64,000 bases of DNA, taken from Promethearchaeota archaeon. Its GTDB lineage: Archaea > Asgardarchaeota > Lokiarchaeia > Sigynarchaeales > SOKP01. The stretch lies in NCBI GenBank assembly GCA_014730295.1, contig WJIN01000301.1, positions 5,880-69,879 on the forward strand, given 5' to 3'. The position numbers and the translations under genes were made by a program. Below, piece after piece: positions 63,772 through 64,000 of the stretch (positions within the stretch are counted from its first letter, which is position 1; the number at the start of each line of letters is the position of its first letter). Below the pieces are notes generated by a model that had not been told where the DNA came from, did not search any database, and saw only the letters and a program-made list of their open reading frames with translations.

Positions 63772-64000
63772 ATGAAAAAAACAATGATAATAACACCTAA
63801 GCCAGAAGACCCCGAAGTTCAACTCTTAAAGCGTGAATTACAACAAAGAGGATATGAGGTCGATTATTTTGTTCCCGCAAGTATAAGAGCCAATATTTAC
63901 CACTTTCATAAACGATTTGAGGATCTTAATCCCCGCGCAGCATTGGTACGGGGATTCGGTGCTGCCGCCACGCAAAAGATCTTTTTTCGACTTGATTTAC
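63772..64000 (+). CDS. RimK-like ATP-grasp protein, N-terminal fragment
   Basis: Seventy-six codons stay open to the window edge, starting MKKTMIITPKPEDPEVQLLK. The continuation ELQQRGYEVDYFVPASI and ALVRGFGAAATQKIFFRLDL matches the N-terminal domain of RimK/LysX-type ATP-grasp ligases, which join an amino acid to a protein, peptide or cofactor with ATP. The ATP-binding loops are outside the window, so the exact ligase cannot be named. Confidence 0.6.
   Translation, partial: MKKTMIITPKPEDPEVQLLKRELQQRGYEVDYFVPASIRANIYHFHKRFEDLNPRAALVRGFGAAATQKIFFRLDL

Overview
The window looks like a chromosomal segment of an Asgard archaeon, most likely of the Lokiarchaeia type (inference). It is very AT-rich, genes start behind GGTGA or GGAGG ribosome sites or are apparently leaderless, and terminator-like T-tracts follow several genes. 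The gene families are a mosaic: an SMC-ScpA-ScpB set preceded by a degenerate AAA protein, a small GTPase with an altered switch motif, a seven-helix membrane protein ending in a roadblock/longin-like domain, a surface protein with a PGF-type C-terminal anchor, split ADP-forming acyl-CoA synthetase, ACR3 arsenite export and an HgcA-like corrinoid protein. I saw no rRNA, tRNA, CRISPR array or insertion sequence.

Layout. 0-9 kb: start of a probable archaemetzincin, an RPB9/TFS-like zinc ribbon, a triple-BON protein, a family-4-like uracil-DNA glycosylase, a metallo-beta-lactamase protein whose paralogue 4 kb away has lost its metal site, a His/Cys-rich ArsR regulator divergent from a 53-residue Cys/His protein and an ABC exporter, an orphan AbiEi-like protein, a methyltransferase and an Hsp20. 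8.4-15.8 kb: a nine-gene minus-strand operon for acyl-CoA metabolism (wHTH protein, acyl-CoA dehydrogenase, enoyl-CoA hydratase, SCP2, crotonase, membrane protein, ADP-forming acyl-CoA synthetase beta and alpha, metallo-beta-lactamase). 16-27 kb: a FilR1-type regulator, a UroD/MtaA-like methyltransferase, a GPH transporter, membrane and signalling proteins and a C25-like secreted peptidase. 27-45 kb: NERD-helicase, MazG-like protein, PadR/BtrH pair, tandem DUF3795-like proteins, a UvrA-like protein followed by the remains of a second one, toroid protein, oxidoreductase, 3-methyladenine glycosylase, P-type ATPase, HD protein.

45-53 kb holds the most striking locus. Divergent from an ArsR repressor runs an arsenic operon: ACR3 permease, a 554-residue protein joining a class I methyltransferase to a complete HgcA-like corrinoid domain with its membrane part, an HgcB-like ferredoxin ending in Cys-Cys, a thioredoxin-like protein with VCAC, an arsenate reductase, and a small protein ending in Gly-Cys; a second arsenate reductase follows. 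HgcA and HgcB are the known mercury-methylation pair. Fused to a SAM-type methyltransferase and placed among arsenic genes, they suggest a corrinoid-dependent methyl transfer to arsenic (or another thiophilic element) joined to reduction and export.

55-61 kb is a condensin-like operon (degenerate AAA protein, SMC, ScpA, ScpB). 61-64 kb carries a two-gene GTPase unit, a coiled-coil protein and the start of a RimK-like ATP-grasp gene.
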